From NCBI GenBank assembly GCA_963844395.1, contig CAWJNX010000001.1, positions 434,001-498,000 of the forward strand: 64,000 bases of DNA. The letters are read 5' to 3'. Position 1 is the stretch's first letter. Each line of letters begins with the position of its first letter. The translations under genes were made by a program, and so were the position numbers. Under the pieces are notes generated by a model. It saw only the letters and a program-made list of their open reading frames with translations, searched no databases and had not been told where the DNA came from. Origin of the DNA: VRUE01 sp963844395. GTDB lineage: Bacteria; Actinomycetota; Thermoleophilia; Solirubrobacterales; 70-9. Below, one piece after another: positions 34,929-43,850 of the stretch.

Positions 34929-36128
34929 CTATCTGTACGGGCTTCCTCCAGTGAGGATGCTGGCGCTGTAGTCGTTGAAACGCCCCTCTGCGATCGCGTC
35001 GCGGGCGCCGCAGAGGAGATGCTGCATGAAGGTCAGGTTGTGGAGGCAGAGGAGGCGGACTGCGGTCAGCTCCTCAGCGCGGGAGAGGTAGCTGAGGTAG
35101 TCGCGATCGTGATTGCGGCAGGCAGGGCAGGGGCAGCCGGCGGCGATCGGGTCGCGGTCGCCCTCCCAGCCGGACTTGCGCAGGTTGAGGCGGAAGCGGT
35201 TCTCGGGGTCGGGCACAAGCGCCGTGCCGTGGCGGGCGAGGCGGGTCGGGATCGCGCAGTCGAAGACGTCGAGGCCTAGCGCGATGCCGGCCATCAGGTC
35301 GTCAACGTCGCCGATCCCGAGCAGGTGCTTTGGCGCCTCCTCCGACAGCAGCGGCGCGGTCAGCTCGAGGACGCCACGCATCTCCTCCTTGTCGCGTCCG
35401 AGCGTGCCGCCGATCGCAATCCCGTCCACCCCGGACTCGGACACCGCTTGCGCCGACTCGCGTCGCAGGCTCTCGTGGATGCCGCCCTGGACGATGCCGA
35501 AAACGGCCTGGTGCTCAGGTCCGTACTCACCGTGCCACTCCAAGCACCTGCCGAGCCACCGATGCGTCCGCTCCATCGAGCGCGCGGTGTAGTCGCGATC
35601 GGCGTGGTACGGCGTGCACTCGTCGAAGACAAGCGCGATGTCCGACCCCAGCTTCACCTGCACCTCCATCGAGACCTCCGGTGAGAGGAACAGGGCGCGG
35701 CCGTTCCTGTAGGAGCGGAAGTGGACCCCCTCCTCCTCGATCGAGACAACCGACCCCTGCCCGCCGCCCGGCCGTCCACTTCCCTTCACCTCGTCGGCGA
35801 CACCCCCATGCGCCAGCGAGAACACCTGAAAACCACCGGAGTCGGTGATCACCGCTCGATCCCAGCCCATGAAGCCATGCAGGCCGCCGGCGGCGGCGAT
35901 CCGGTCGGGACCCGGCGAGACGAACAGGTGATACGTGTTGCCGAGGATCAGCTCGTAGCCGATCTCAGCCACCTCACGCGATTCGAGCCCGCGCACGGTC
36001 CCCTTGGTCGCCAGCGGGATGAAGGCCGGCGTATCGATCGACCCGTGGGCAGTATTCAGAACACCCGCTCGGGCCCTACCGTCGCGGGCTTCGATCTCGA
36101 ATCTGAGTCTCTCTGGCTCAACCCTCAT
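34929..36128 (-). CDS. tgt: tRNA-guanine transglycosylase (queuine/preQ1)
   Basis: 399 residues from ATG 36128 (MRVEPERLRFEI); the open frame extends eight residues further into a palindrome. The nucleophile region TDSGGFQVFSLA (about 90-101), the second aspartate in FDCAIPTRLARHG, and the zinc site CPCPACRNHDRDYLSYL ... LLCLHNL are all present. It exchanges guanine 34 for preQ1 in tRNAs with GUN anticodons. It ends the run that starts with gap-pgk-tpiA-gpmI. Confidence 0.96.
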   Translation of the reverse strand: MRVEPERLRFEIEARDGRARAGVLNTAHGSIDTPAFIPLATKGTVRGLESREVAEIGYELILGNTYHLFVSPGPDRIAAAGGLHGFMGWDRAVITDSGGFQVFSLAHGGVADEVKGSGRPGGGQGSVVSIEEEGVHFRSYRNGRALFLSPEVSMEVQVKLGSDIALVFDECTPYHADRDYTARSMERTHRWLGRCLEWHGEYGPEHQAVFGIVQGGIHESLRRESAQAVSESGVDGIAIGGTLGRDKEEMRGVLELTAPLLSEEAPKHLLGIGDVDDLMAGIALGLDVFDCAIPTRLARHGTALVPDPENRFRLNLRKSGWEGDRDPIAAGCPCPACRNHDRDYLSYLSRAEELTAVRLLCLHNLTFMQHLLCGARDAIAEGRFNDYSASILTGGSPYR

Positions 36129-36138
36129 CGCATCGTTT

Positions 36139-36174
36139 GATGAATTGACCACCCTATGGTGTGGTCAATTCATC
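36139..36174. promoter_or_regulatory. Perfect 14-bp palindrome between gpmI and tgt
   Basis: GATGAATTGACCAC and GTGGTCAATTCATC pair perfectly around 8 bases. On the transcribed strand it overlaps the gpmI stop (36173-36175) and lies 11 bases before the tgt start. It is AT-richer than its surroundings. It may be an operator or an RNA hairpin for tgt, or an end signal for gpmI. Confidence 0.6.
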
Positions 36175-37696
36175 AATCGTGGAGGTTCGCGATCAGCGAG
36201 CGGCCGGTCATCGCCTCGGGCTGCGGAATTCCGAGCAGCTCCAGCGCGGTCGGCGCCACGTCGGCGAGGATGCCGCCGTCGCGCAGCTCGATTTCCTCCC
36301 CGGTGACGATCAGCGGCACCGGGTTCAGCGAGTGGGCGGTGTTGGGCGAGCCGTCCGGCTCGAGCATGTGGTCGCAGTTGCCGTGGTCGGCGGTGACGAT
36401 GCAGGCGCCGCCCGAGCGCTCCACTGCGGCGACCACGTCGCCGAGGCAGCCGTCGACCTCCTCGACCGCCTCGACCGCCGCCGGGATGACCCCAGTGTGG
36501 CCGACCATGTCGGGGTTGGCGAAGTTGATGATGCCGAAGCGGTACTCGCCGCCCGACCAGTGCTCGACGAAGGCGTCGGCCGCGGCCCGAGCGCTCATCT
36601 GCGGCTTGTGGTCGTAGGTCGGCACGTCGCGCGGCGAGTTGACCAGGCAGCGCTCCTCCCCCTCCCACTCCTCCTCGCGGCCGCCGTTGAAGAAGTAGGT
36701 GACGTGCGCGTACTTCTCCGTCTCGGCGACGTGGAGCTGGCGCCCGCCCGCCTTGGAGACGACTTCGGCCAGAGTGGTCTGGGGCCGCGCCTCGGGGAAG
36801 GCGACCGGGTAGCGCCAACCCTTGCGGTACTCGGTCATCGTGGTCAGATCGAGGAGCGGGCCGCCGGTGCGGGAGAACTCGTCGAAGTCGGGGTCGGCCA
36901 GGGCGCGGGTCATCTGCCTGGCGCGGTCGGGACGGAAGTTGACGAAGATCGCCACGTCGCCCGCGGCGACGCCGTCGTAGTCGCCGATCACAGTCGGCTT
37001 GACGAACTCGTCGGTCTCGCCCCGCTCGTAGGAGGCCTCGATCGCCTCGGCGGCGCTGATGGCGTGCAGGCCGCGGGCGTGAACGATCGCGTCATAGGCG
37101 AGCTTGGTCCGCTCCCAGCGGGTGTCACGGTCCATCGCGTAGTAGCGGCCGCTAACGGTGGCGATGCGGCCGGCCTGCCGCAGCCAGCGCTCCAGCTCGG
37201 CGAGGTAGCCGCGGCCGCCGTGCGGCAACGTGTCACGCCCGTCGGTGAAGGCGTGGAAGACGACGTCGGGGACGCCCTCCTGGGTGGCCAGCTCAATCGT
37301 CGCCTCGATGTGCTCCCAGCCAGAGTGGACACCGCCGTCGGAGACGAGCCCGAGCAGGTGGAGGCGGCCGCGCGGGCTGCGCCGTGCCCGGTCGCAGGCG
37401 GCCAGCAGCGCCTCGTTCTCGAAGAAGCTGCCGTCGGCGATCGCGTCGTCGATCCGCGCCAGGTCCTGCTTGACGATCGCGCCCGCGCCGAGGTTGAGGT
37501 GGCCGACCTCGGAGTTGCCCATCTGCCCGTCGGGCAGGCCGACGTCGCGGCCCTGCGCCGAGAGCTGCGTATGGGGGTAGGACGCCCAGAGCCGGTCGAA
37601 GACCGGCGTCTCTGCCAGCGAGATCGCGTTGCCCGGCCCGGTGGGCGCCAGCCCCCAGCCGTCGAGGATGACCAGCGCCAGCGAGGGTATCTTCAA
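36173..37696 (-). CDS. gpmI: 2,3-bisphosphoglycerate-independent phosphoglycerate mutase
   Basis: 507 residues, full length. Alkaline-phosphatase superfamily metal motifs: VILDGWGLAP (first Asp) with the serine of MGNSEVGHLNLGAG as phosphoserine, FHAFTDGRDTLPHGG, VFVNFRPDRARQ and TADHGNCDHM near the end. It interconverts 3- and 2-phosphoglycerate using two Mn ions. Follows tpiA after a 58-base gap that holds a hairpin. Confidence 0.96.
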   Translation of the reverse strand: MKIPSLALVILDGWGLAPTGPGNAISLAETPVFDRLWASYPHTQLSAQGRDVGLPDGQMGNSEVGHLNLGAGAIVKQDLARIDDAIADGSFFENEALLAACDRARRSPRGRLHLLGLVSDGGVHSGWEHIEATIELATQEGVPDVVFHAFTDGRDTLPHGGRGYLAELERWLRQAGRIATVSGRYYAMDRDTRWERTKLAYDAIVHARGLHAISAAEAIEASYERGETDEFVKPTVIGDYDGVAAGDVAIFVNFRPDRARQMTRALADPDFDEFSRTGGPLLDLTTMTEYRKGWRYPVAFPEARPQTTLAEVVSKAGGRQLHVAETEKYAHVTYFFNGGREEEWEGEERCLVNSPRDVPTYDHKPQMSARAAADAFVEHWSGGEYRFGIINFANPDMVGHTGVIPAAVEAVEEVDGCLGDVVAAVERSGGACIVTADHGNCDHMLEPDGSPNTAHSLNPVPLIVTGEEIELRDGGILADVAPTALELLGIPQPEAMTGRSLIANLHD

Positions 37697-37700
37697 CGCC

Positions 37701-37756
37701 GAGCCTTCCGGTGCGAGTTATGTACGCATGGCGACCAAAAGTCGCACCGGAAGCTC
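37701..37756 (-). terminator. Hairpin between tpiA and gpmI
   Basis: TTCCGGTGCGA (37706-37716) and TCGCACCGGAA (37742-37752) pair perfectly; an outer GAGC/GCTC pair and an inner GCGAC/GTCGC pair extend it. It starts on the tpiA stop codon. No U-run follows. It may partly end transcription or stabilise the upstream mRNA. Confidence 0.5.
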
Positions 37757-38504
37757 ATGCGGCCTCCACGATGGCGGCGAAGTCCTCGGCATCCAGGCTC
37801 GCCCCGCCAACCAGAGCGCCGTCGATGTCGGGCTGGGAGAGCAGCTCGGCCGCGTTGCCGGGCTTCACCGAGCCGCCGTAGAGGATCCTCACCGCATCCG
37901 CTTCCGCGCCCTGCTGGCGCAGCACGTCGCGGATGTAGGCGATCGTCTCCTGCGCCTGCTCGGGGGTCGCGGTGCGGCCGGTGCCGATCGCCCAGATCGG
38001 CTCGTAGGCGATCACCACCTCGGCCAGGCGGACCGGCTCGACCCCGGCCAGGTCGGCATGCAGCTGGCGCTCTAACACGCCGTCGGTCTGCCCGGCGTCG
38101 CGCGCCTCCTCGCTCTCACCGACGCAAAGGATCGGCTCGAGGCCGGCGGCCAGTGCCGCCGGCACCTTGCGCGCCAGGGCCTCGTCGGTCTCTTTGAAGT
38201 ACTGCCGCCGCTCGGAGTGACCGAGGACGACCGCCTCGATGTCAAGCTCGACCAACATCGTGGCCGAGACCTCGCCGGTAAAGGCGCCCGATTCCTCCTC
38301 GTGCATGTTCTGGGCAGCGACTTTGACCGCGGTGCCGTAACGGCGCTCCACGACGGCGGTCAACGCAGTGAACGGCGCGCAGATGACGACGTCGTGCTGG
38401 GTCGCCGCGATCCGCGGCAGCAGTGCGTCGACGAACTGCGCCGCCTCGGCGGCGGTCTTGTGCATCTTCCAGTTGGCGGCGATGTAGGGGGTGCGATCAG
38501 GCAT
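37755..38504 (-). CDS. tpiA: Triosephosphate isomerase
   Basis: 249 residues from ATG 38504, overlapping pgk by 8 bases. Catalytic residues are in IAANWKMHKT (Lys), LGHSERRQYF (His), and the signature IAYEPIWAIGTG (Glu), followed by the flexible loop and ILYGGSVKPGNAAEL phosphate site. Interconverts dihydroxyacetone phosphate and glyceraldehyde 3-phosphate. Start chosen by normal N terminus. Confidence 0.97.
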   Translation of the reverse strand: MPDRTPYIAANWKMHKTAAEAAQFVDALLPRIAATQHDVVICAPFTALTAVVERRYGTAVKVAAQNMHEEESGAFTGEVSATMLVELDIEAVVLGHSERRQYFKETDEALARKVPAALAAGLEPILCVGESEEARDAGQTDGVLERQLHADLAGVEPVRLAEVVIAYEPIWAIGTGRTATPEQAQETIAYIRDVLRQQGAEADAVRILYGGSVKPGNAAELLSQPDIDGALVGGASLDAEDFAAIVEAA

Positions 38505-39684
38505 CTTGCAGCGCTTCCACCCCGGGCAGCTTCTTTCCCTCCAGCAGCTCCAACGACGCCCCTCCTCCGGTTGAGACCCAGTCCACCTCGTCGGCAAGCC
38601 CAAAGTCGTGCAAAGCCGCGACCGAGTCGCCGCCGCCGACCACGGTCGTCCCCGGCGCGGCGGCGACCGCCTCGGCGACCGTCCGCGTCCCCGCCGCGAA
38701 AGGCTCCAGCTCGAAGGCGCCCATCGGGCCGTTCCACAGCACCGTGCCGGCGACACCGATCGCCTCGGCGTAGGCGGCCGCGGTGCGCGGGCCGACGTCG
38801 AGGCCCATCCAGCCGTCCGGCACCTCGACCTCCTCGCTCTCGCGGCGCTCGGTGGCGGCGTTGAAGCTCTCGCCGAGGACTAGGTTAACCGGCAGAGCCA
38901 GCTCGCAGTTGGATGACTCGGCTTGCCGCAGCGCCTCCTCGGCCAGCTTCACCCCCTCCTCCTCGACCAGCGAGTCGCCGGTCGGGATTCCCTGGGCGCG
39001 GAAGAAGCTGAAGCACATCGCGCCGCCGATCAGGATCCGGTCGGCGACTTCGAGAAAGCGGTCGATGACGCCGACCTTGTCGGAGACCTTGGCTCCGCCG
39101 AGCACCACGACCAGCGGTCGCTGCGGCGAATCGACTACCCGGGTCAGCTCAGTCATCTCGCGCTCCAGCAGCAGCCCGGCGTAGCCGGGCAGGCGGTGGG
39201 CGACGCCCTCGGTGCTGGCGTGAGCGCGGTGGGCTGCACCGAAGGCATCGTTGACGTAGAGGTCGGCGAGCCCCGCCAAGGCACTGGCGAGCTCGGCGTC
39301 GTTCTCGGTCTCGCCGGGCATGAAGCGCACGTTCTCCAGCAGCAACAAGTCGCCCGGGCTCAGGCCCGCGGCCATCGTCGAAACATCATCGCCAACCACC
39401 GCGGGCGCCAGCTTCACCTCGCCGCCGAGCAGCTCGCCCAGCCGCTCGCCGACCGGTCGCAGCGACAGTTCCGGATCGGCCTTCCCCTTAGGCCTGCCGA
39501 GGTGGGAGACCAGGATTACCGCCGCGCCGCGCTCGCGCAACAGCTCGATCGTCGGCAGTGCCGCGCGGATGCGGGTGTCGTCCGCCACTCGCCCACCCTC
39601 CAGCGGCACGTTGAAGTCAACCCGGACCAGCACCCGCCTGCCCGCGACATCGGCGTCGCGGACGCTCTTCTTCGCGAAGCTCAT
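38497..39684 (-). CDS. pgk: Phosphoglycerate kinase
   Basis: 395 residues. N-domain motifs RRVLVRVDFNVPLEGGRVADDTRI and SHLGRPKGK; C-domain WNGPMGAFE and TTVVGGGDSVAALHDFG nucleotide loop. Forms ATP from 1,3-bisphosphoglycerate. Sixteen bases after gap and overlapping tpiA by eight, so this is one operon. Confidence 0.97.
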   Translation of the reverse strand: MSFAKKSVRDADVAGRRVLVRVDFNVPLEGGRVADDTRIRAALPTIELLRERGAAVILVSHLGRPKGKADPELSLRPVGERLGELLGGEVKLAPAVVGDDVSTMAAGLSPGDLLLLENVRFMPGETENDAELASALAGLADLYVNDAFGAAHRAHASTEGVAHRLPGYAGLLLEREMTELTRVVDSPQRPLVVVLGGAKVSDKVGVIDRFLEVADRILIGGAMCFSFFRAQGIPTGDSLVEEEGVKLAEEALRQAESSNCELALPVNLVLGESFNAATERRESEEVEVPDGWMGLDVGPRTAAAYAEAIGVAGTVLWNGPMGAFELEPFAAGTRTVAEAVAAAPGTTVVGGGDSVAALHDFGLADEVDWVSTGGGASLELLEGKKLPGVEALQDA

Positions 39685-39700
39685 CGCCGGCCCGGCGGGC

Positions 39701-40702
39701 TCAGAGGACCTTGCCCGCCAGCTCGACGCAGCGGTTCGAGTAGCCCCACTCGTTGTCGTACCAGGCGACCGCCTTGATCATGCGGCCGTCGCCGATCGCC
39801 ATCGTCTGCTCGGCGTCGAAGATCGAGGAATGCGGGTCGCCGACGATGTCGGTGGAGACGATCGGGTCCTCGGTGTAGGCGAGGATTCCCTTCAGCGGCC
39901 CTTCGGCGGCGGCCTTGACCGCCGCGTTGACGGCCCCCGGCTCGGTCGGGTTGGAGGGCGCGAAGACGAGGTTGACGACCGAACCGGTGGCGACCGGGGC
40001 CCGCATCGCCAAGCCGTTCAGCTTGCCGTTCAGCTCCGGCAGCACCAGGCCTACCGCCTTCGCCGCGCCGGTCGTCGTCGGGATCAGGTTTAGCGCCGCC
40101 GCCCGCGCTCGGCGCAGGTCCTTGTGCGGCATGTCCTGCAGGCGCTGATCAGCGGTGTAGGCGTGGATCGTCGTCATCAGGCCGTGCTCGATCCCGAAGG
40201 CGTCGTTGAGCACCTTCGCAACCGGCGCCAGACAGTTGGTCGTGCAGGAGGCGTTGGAGATGATGTGGTGCTGCTCGCGGTCGTAGGTGTCGAAGTTGAC
40301 CCCAAGGGCGACGGTTACGTCCGGCTCCTTGGCCGGAGCGGAGATGATCACCTTCTTGGCGCCCGCCTCGAGGTGCTTGGCGGCGTCGGCGCGAGCGGTA
40401 AAGAGCCCGGTCGACTCGATCACCACCTCGACCCCGAGCTCCTCCCAGGGCAGCTGCGCAGGGTCGCGCTCGGAGAGCACTTCCAGCTCCTTGCCGTCAA
40501 CCGAGATCGACTTCTCCCCCGCCTCGACCTCGCCGGGGAAGCGACCGAGAATCGAGTCGTAGGCGAGCAGATGGGCGAGCGTGGCCGGGTCGGTGAGGTC
40601 GTTGACCGCGACGAACTCGAGATCCGCTCCCGCCGCCTGCGCCGCGCGGTAGACGTTGCGCCCGATGCGGCCGAAGCCATTGATGCCGACCTTCACTGCC
40701 AT
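39701..40702 (-). CDS. gap: Glyceraldehyde-3-phosphate dehydrogenase
   Basis: 333 residues. NAD site VGINGFGRIGRNVYRA, catalytic cysteine in IISNASCTTNCLAPVAKVL, and the AKAVGLVLPELNGKLNG and late WYDNEWGYSNRCVELA motifs. A GAGGG ribosome site lies upstream of the ATG at 40702. Converts glyceraldehyde 3-phosphate to 1,3-bisphosphoglycerate with NAD. In many actinobacteria whiA and yvcK lie between rapZ and gap; here a VOC gene and an ABC exporter occupy that place. Confidence 0.97.
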   Translation of the reverse strand: MAVKVGINGFGRIGRNVYRAAQAAGADLEFVAVNDLTDPATLAHLLAYDSILGRFPGEVEAGEKSISVDGKELEVLSERDPAQLPWEELGVEVVIESTGLFTARADAAKHLEAGAKKVIISAPAKEPDVTVALGVNFDTYDREQHHIISNASCTTNCLAPVAKVLNDAFGIEHGLMTTIHAYTADQRLQDMPHKDLRRARAAALNLIPTTTGAAKAVGLVLPELNGKLNGLAMRAPVATGSVVNLVFAPSNPTEPGAVNAAVKAAAEGPLKGILAYTEDPIVSTDIVGDPHSSIFDAEQTMAIGDGRMIKAVAWYDNEWGYSNRCVELAGKVL

Positions 40703-40738
40703 GAACTCGAACCCTCCTGGAATCGTGTTTTGCGAACG

Positions 40739-41101
40739 CTAGTCACTGCCGATCGTCACCTCGATCTCATACCCATCGGGATCGCTGAGGAACGCCGAGT
40801 AGGAACCGGAGCCGTGCGAGCGCCGCTCACCCGGCTCGCTGATGCTCTTGCCGCCAGCGCCGACCCCGGCCTCCCAGGCCGCCTTGACGGCGACGATGCC
40901 CAATCCGGAGAAGCTGAGCAGGCCGAAGCCGGGCTGCGGTTCGTGATGGTTGGCGATGAAAAACACCGGCTTGGCGATGCCCCATCCGATCGTCCCTTCC
41001 TGGTCGAAGTGGCGCCGCCAGCCCAGCGGCGCGAGCAGCGCGTCGTAGAAGGACGCGCTGCGATCGAGGTCTGCGACCTCCAGGAGAACGTGGTGCAACA
41101 T
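40739..41101 (-). CDS. VOC (glyoxalase/bleomycin-resistance) family protein
   Basis: 120 residues, one full VOC unit: MLHHVLLEVADLDRSASFYDALLAPLGW at the start (first metal His), WGIAKPVFFIANHH in the middle, and YSAFLSDPDGYEIEVTIG with the final glutamate. The middle HGSGSYSAFLSDPDG fits a dimeric metalloenzyme. Substrate unknown. 36 bases upstream of gap; could be transcribed with it. Confidence 0.85.
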   Translation of the reverse strand: MLHHVLLEVADLDRSASFYDALLAPLGWRRHFDQEGTIGWGIAKPVFFIANHHEPQPGFGLLSFSGLGIVAVKAAWEAGVGAGGKSISEPGERRSHGSGSYSAFLSDPDGYEIEVTIGSD

Positions 41102-41156
41102 CGGGCCAGGAGGCTATACGGGCGCCCCGGCGCCGGGTCGGCCGACCGGCCGGGAC

Positions 41157-41200
41157 GAAGACTGCATTTGCCACCCATGAGGGGGTCAATTGCAGTCTTC
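41157..41200 (-). terminator. Hairpin after the ABC exporter operon
   Basis: GAAGACTGCA (41157-41166) and TGCAGTCTTC (41191-41200) pair perfectly, one base after the permease stop codon on the transcribed strand. The 24-base loop is long and no U-run is seen, so termination is plausible rather than certain. Confidence 0.5.
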
Positions 41201-41201
41201 A

Positions 41202-41975
41202 TCAACCGGAGCGTGGGGTCCAACGGAAGTACCTGGCGGCGAGCAGCAATCCGGCCAGGCCCCAGGCGGCCACCGCTGCCAGATTGCCCCACTCGAAGCC
41301 GGCGGCGCCGCCGGCCGGCACGTAGGCACCGAAGAAGGCCTCGAAGAAGTGGCGGATCGGGAAGGCATCGGCGAAGTGGATGACGCCGCTCGGCAGCTCG
41401 TCGCTGGGGATGAAGACGCCGGAGAGGAAGTAGAGCGGCAGCAGCAGGGCGTTGATGATCGGCGCAGCGGCATCCTGCGAGGGAATCGCCGCGGTCAGGG
41501 CGATGCCGAGGCAGGAGAACGAGGCGGCGCCGACGACCAGCGTGACGACGATCGCCGGTAGCTGCTCCCAGGGGATCGGAACGCCGTAGGCGAGGCGGCC
41601 GAGGGCCGCGATCAGCACCAGCATTAGCAGCGCGACGACGATCGAGTTGCCGACCCGGCCGGCGATGAAGACCCAAGACGGCATCGGGGTGCCGCGGCCG
41701 CGCTTGAGGCGACCGTCCTCGCGGGCGATCACAAGCGACATCGCCAGTGACTGCATCGTCGCCGAGATCACCGAGAGGGTGATGATCGCCGGCACGTAGT
41801 AGGTCGTCGTCTCGATCCCGCCCCGCACGTCAACGGTCTCGTCGCCGAAGACGGTGGCGAAGATCAGCAGCAGGATGACCGGGAAGGCGACCGTGAAGAA
41901 GACGGAGGCGGGGTTGCGCCAGAAGGTCTTCTGGTCGTAGCGGAACTGGTGGGCGACGAGGGCTAGCCCGCTCAT
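41202..41975 (-). CDS. ABC-2 type exporter permease
   Basis: 257 residues with six hydrophobic segments (e.g. FFTVAFPVILLLIFATVF, SIVVALLMLVLIAALGRLAYG, LAAVAAWGLAGLLLAARYF). ABC-2 pattern: an N-terminal cytosolic WRNPASVFF motif and the late LLPLYFLSGVFIPSDELPSG. Overlaps the ATPase gene by four bases. Substrate unknown; drug or lipid export is usual for this class. Confidence 0.9.
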   Translation of the reverse strand: MSGLALVAHQFRYDQKTFWRNPASVFFTVAFPVILLLIFATVFGDETVDVRGGIETTTYYVPAIITLSVISATMQSLAMSLVIAREDGRLKRGRGTPMPSWVFIAGRVGNSIVVALLMLVLIAALGRLAYGVPIPWEQLPAIVVTLVVGAASFSCLGIALTAAIPSQDAAAPIINALLLPLYFLSGVFIPSDELPSGVIHFADAFPIRHFFEAFFGAYVPAGGAAGFEWGNLAAVAAWGLAGLLLAARYFRWTPRSG

Positions 41976-42883
41976 TCGGAGCCCTCCGAGGTGAGCGAGA
42001 GGTAGACGTCCTCAAGGCTGGGTCGGGTCACTTCGAGGTTTTCGAGATCGAATCCACGCTGCAGGGCCCAGCCGGTCAGCTCGTTCAGCGTCGCGACCGG
42101 CGTGCTGGTGTCGAGCGAGACGGTCCGGCCCCCGTTTGCGGCAGCAGCGGCGGCGACCGGCAACTCACCCATAGGCACCCCGTCCGGCAGCCGGAAGCTG
42201 ACGGTCGCCGCTCGGTTCTCACGGTCGCCGAGATCCTCAGGGCTTCCGCTGGCGACCACTTCGCCGGCGGCGATGATCGTCACCCGGTCGGCCAGCCGCT
42301 GCGCCTCGTCCATGTAGTGGGTGGTGAGGAAAACGGTCTTGCCCAGGTCGCGCAGACCGGCGATCGTCTCCCAAGTCTGACGGCGCGCCGAGGGGTCGAA
42401 GCCGGTCGTCGGCTCGTCGAGGAATAGCAGTTCGGGGTCGCCGATCAGCGCCATGCCGACATCGAGGCGACGCTGCTGGCCGCCCGAAAGGCTGCCCGCG
42501 CGAGCGTCGGCCTTGGCTTCCAGCCCGACTAGTTCGAGGACATCGCCGGTCGACCGCGGAGTACGGTAGTAGCCGGCGTAGAGCTCGAGCGACTCACGCA
42601 CCGTCAGGTAGGGGTCGAGCCGGCAGCTCTGTAGGACGACCCCGATCCGCTCGCGCCAGCCGCGGTCCGCCCGCTCGGGGTCCTCGCCGAGCACACTCAC
42701 CTCGCCGGCGCCGCGCCTGCGGTAGCCCTCGAGGATCTCGACGGTCGTCGTCTTGCCGGCGCCATTGGGACCGAGGAATGCGAAGACCTCACCCCGCCGC
42801 ACCTCGAGGTCGATGCCGCGCACCGCCTCGACCTCGCCGTAGCTCTTGTGCAGGCCGCGAACTGAGATGACCGTTTCTGACAA
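41972..42883 (-). CDS. ABC exporter ATP-binding protein
   Basis: 303 residues. Walker A GPNGAGKTTTVEILEGY, Q-loop, signature SGGQQRRLDVGMALIG, Walker B LLFLDEPTTGFDPS, and H-loop TTHYMDEAQRLAD. The C-terminal 80 residues are the DrrA-type extension. Start 12 bases after rapZ. Confidence 0.94.
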   Translation of the reverse strand: MSETVISVRGLHKSYGEVEAVRGIDLEVRRGEVFAFLGPNGAGKTTTVEILEGYRRRGAGEVSVLGEDPERADRGWRERIGVVLQSCRLDPYLTVRESLELYAGYYRTPRSTGDVLELVGLEAKADARAGSLSGGQQRRLDVGMALIGDPELLFLDEPTTGFDPSARRQTWETIAGLRDLGKTVFLTTHYMDEAQRLADRVTIIAAGEVVASGSPEDLGDRENRAATVSFRLPDGVPMGELPVAAAAAANGGRTVSLDTSTPVATLNELTGWALQRGFDLENLEVTRPSLEDVYLSLTSEGSE

Positions 42884-42894
42884 GACGGCCGATT

Positions 42895-43848
42895 CTAAGT
42901 CGACGCGGGTCGGGGGAGCCTCGACCGAGCCTCCCCGCTGTTGCGAGGGCGAGGCTCTCCCGACCCGGGGCCGTCGAGCTCGACGTCGCGGTGCTTGACC
43001 CGCACGATCGTGTCGTCGCGTCTCTCGAGGGCGCGGCGGATGCGATCGGCGACCGTGACCGAGCGGTGCCGACCGCCAGTGCAGCCGACCGCGATCGTCA
43101 GGTGGCTCTTACCCTCGGCGACGTAGGCCGGGACGAGGAACTCGAGCAGGGGCAGCAGGCGACCGTAGAACTCCCCCGCTTGCGTCCCCGACTCGACGTA
43201 CTCGCGCACCGGCTGGTCGAGCCCGGTCTGCGGGCGCAGCTCGTCGACGTAATGGGGATTGGGCAGGAAGCGAACGTCGAGGGTGAGGTCGGCGTCGCGC
43301 GGCGGCCCGTTCTTGAAGCCGAAGGTGAGCAGGGTCAGCGCCAGCTTGCCGCCCTCGTGGCGATCCAGCATTTCCTCGGCGATGCGGCGCCGCAGCTCGG
43401 CGCTGGTCAGGCCGCTGGTGTCCATAACGACGTCGGCGCGCTCGCGAAGCGGCGCCAGCAGCTCGCGCTCAGCGCGGATCCCCTCGACGATCCTGCCCTC
43501 CGGGGCGAGCGGATGGCGGCGGCGCGTCTCCTTGTAGCGATCGAGCAGCGTCTCCTCGTCGGTCTCGAGGAAGAGCAGTTTCGGCTGCAAGCCCTCTGCC
43601 TCGAGGTCGTCGAGCACCTGGATCAGATCGTCGAAGTAGTCGCCACCGCGCACGTCGGAGACGACCGCGGCGCGCTCGACCCCGCTCCCGTCGTGGTGGA
43701 ACAGCTCTCCGAGACTGCCGATCATCCGCGGCGGCAGGTTGTCGACGCAGAAGTAGCCGCCATCCTCGAAGGCGGCGATCGCCTCCGACTTGCCGGCACC
43801 GGAGTGGCCGGTGATCACGATCAGATCGACGTTCTTGCCCTCGGTCAT
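42895..43848 (-). CDS. rapZ: RNase adapter/nucleotide-binding protein RapZ (YvcJ)
   Basis: 317 residues. Walker A ITGHSGAGKSEAI, the DNLPP motif (VDNLPPRMIGSL), and the C-terminal domain with FLPNPHYVDELRPQTGLD and VGCTGGRHRSVTVAD. This family binds GTP and ATP and, in enterobacteria, controls GlmZ processing. In actinobacteria it forms the uvrC-rapZ-yvcK-whiA block; here yvcK and whiA do not follow. Two bases after uvrC. Confidence 0.95.
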   Translation of the reverse strand: MTEGKNVDLIVITGHSGAGKSEAIAAFEDGGYFCVDNLPPRMIGSLGELFHHDGSGVERAAVVSDVRGGDYFDDLIQVLDDLEAEGLQPKLLFLETDEETLLDRYKETRRRHPLAPEGRIVEGIRAERELLAPLRERADVVMDTSGLTSAELRRRIAEEMLDRHEGGKLALTLLTFGFKNGPPRDADLTLDVRFLPNPHYVDELRPQTGLDQPVREYVESGTQAGEFYGRLLPLLEFLVPAYVAEGKSHLTIAVGCTGGRHRSVTVADRIRRALERRDDTIVRVKHRDVELDGPGSGEPRPRNSGEARSRLPRPAST

Positions 43849-43850
43849 GG

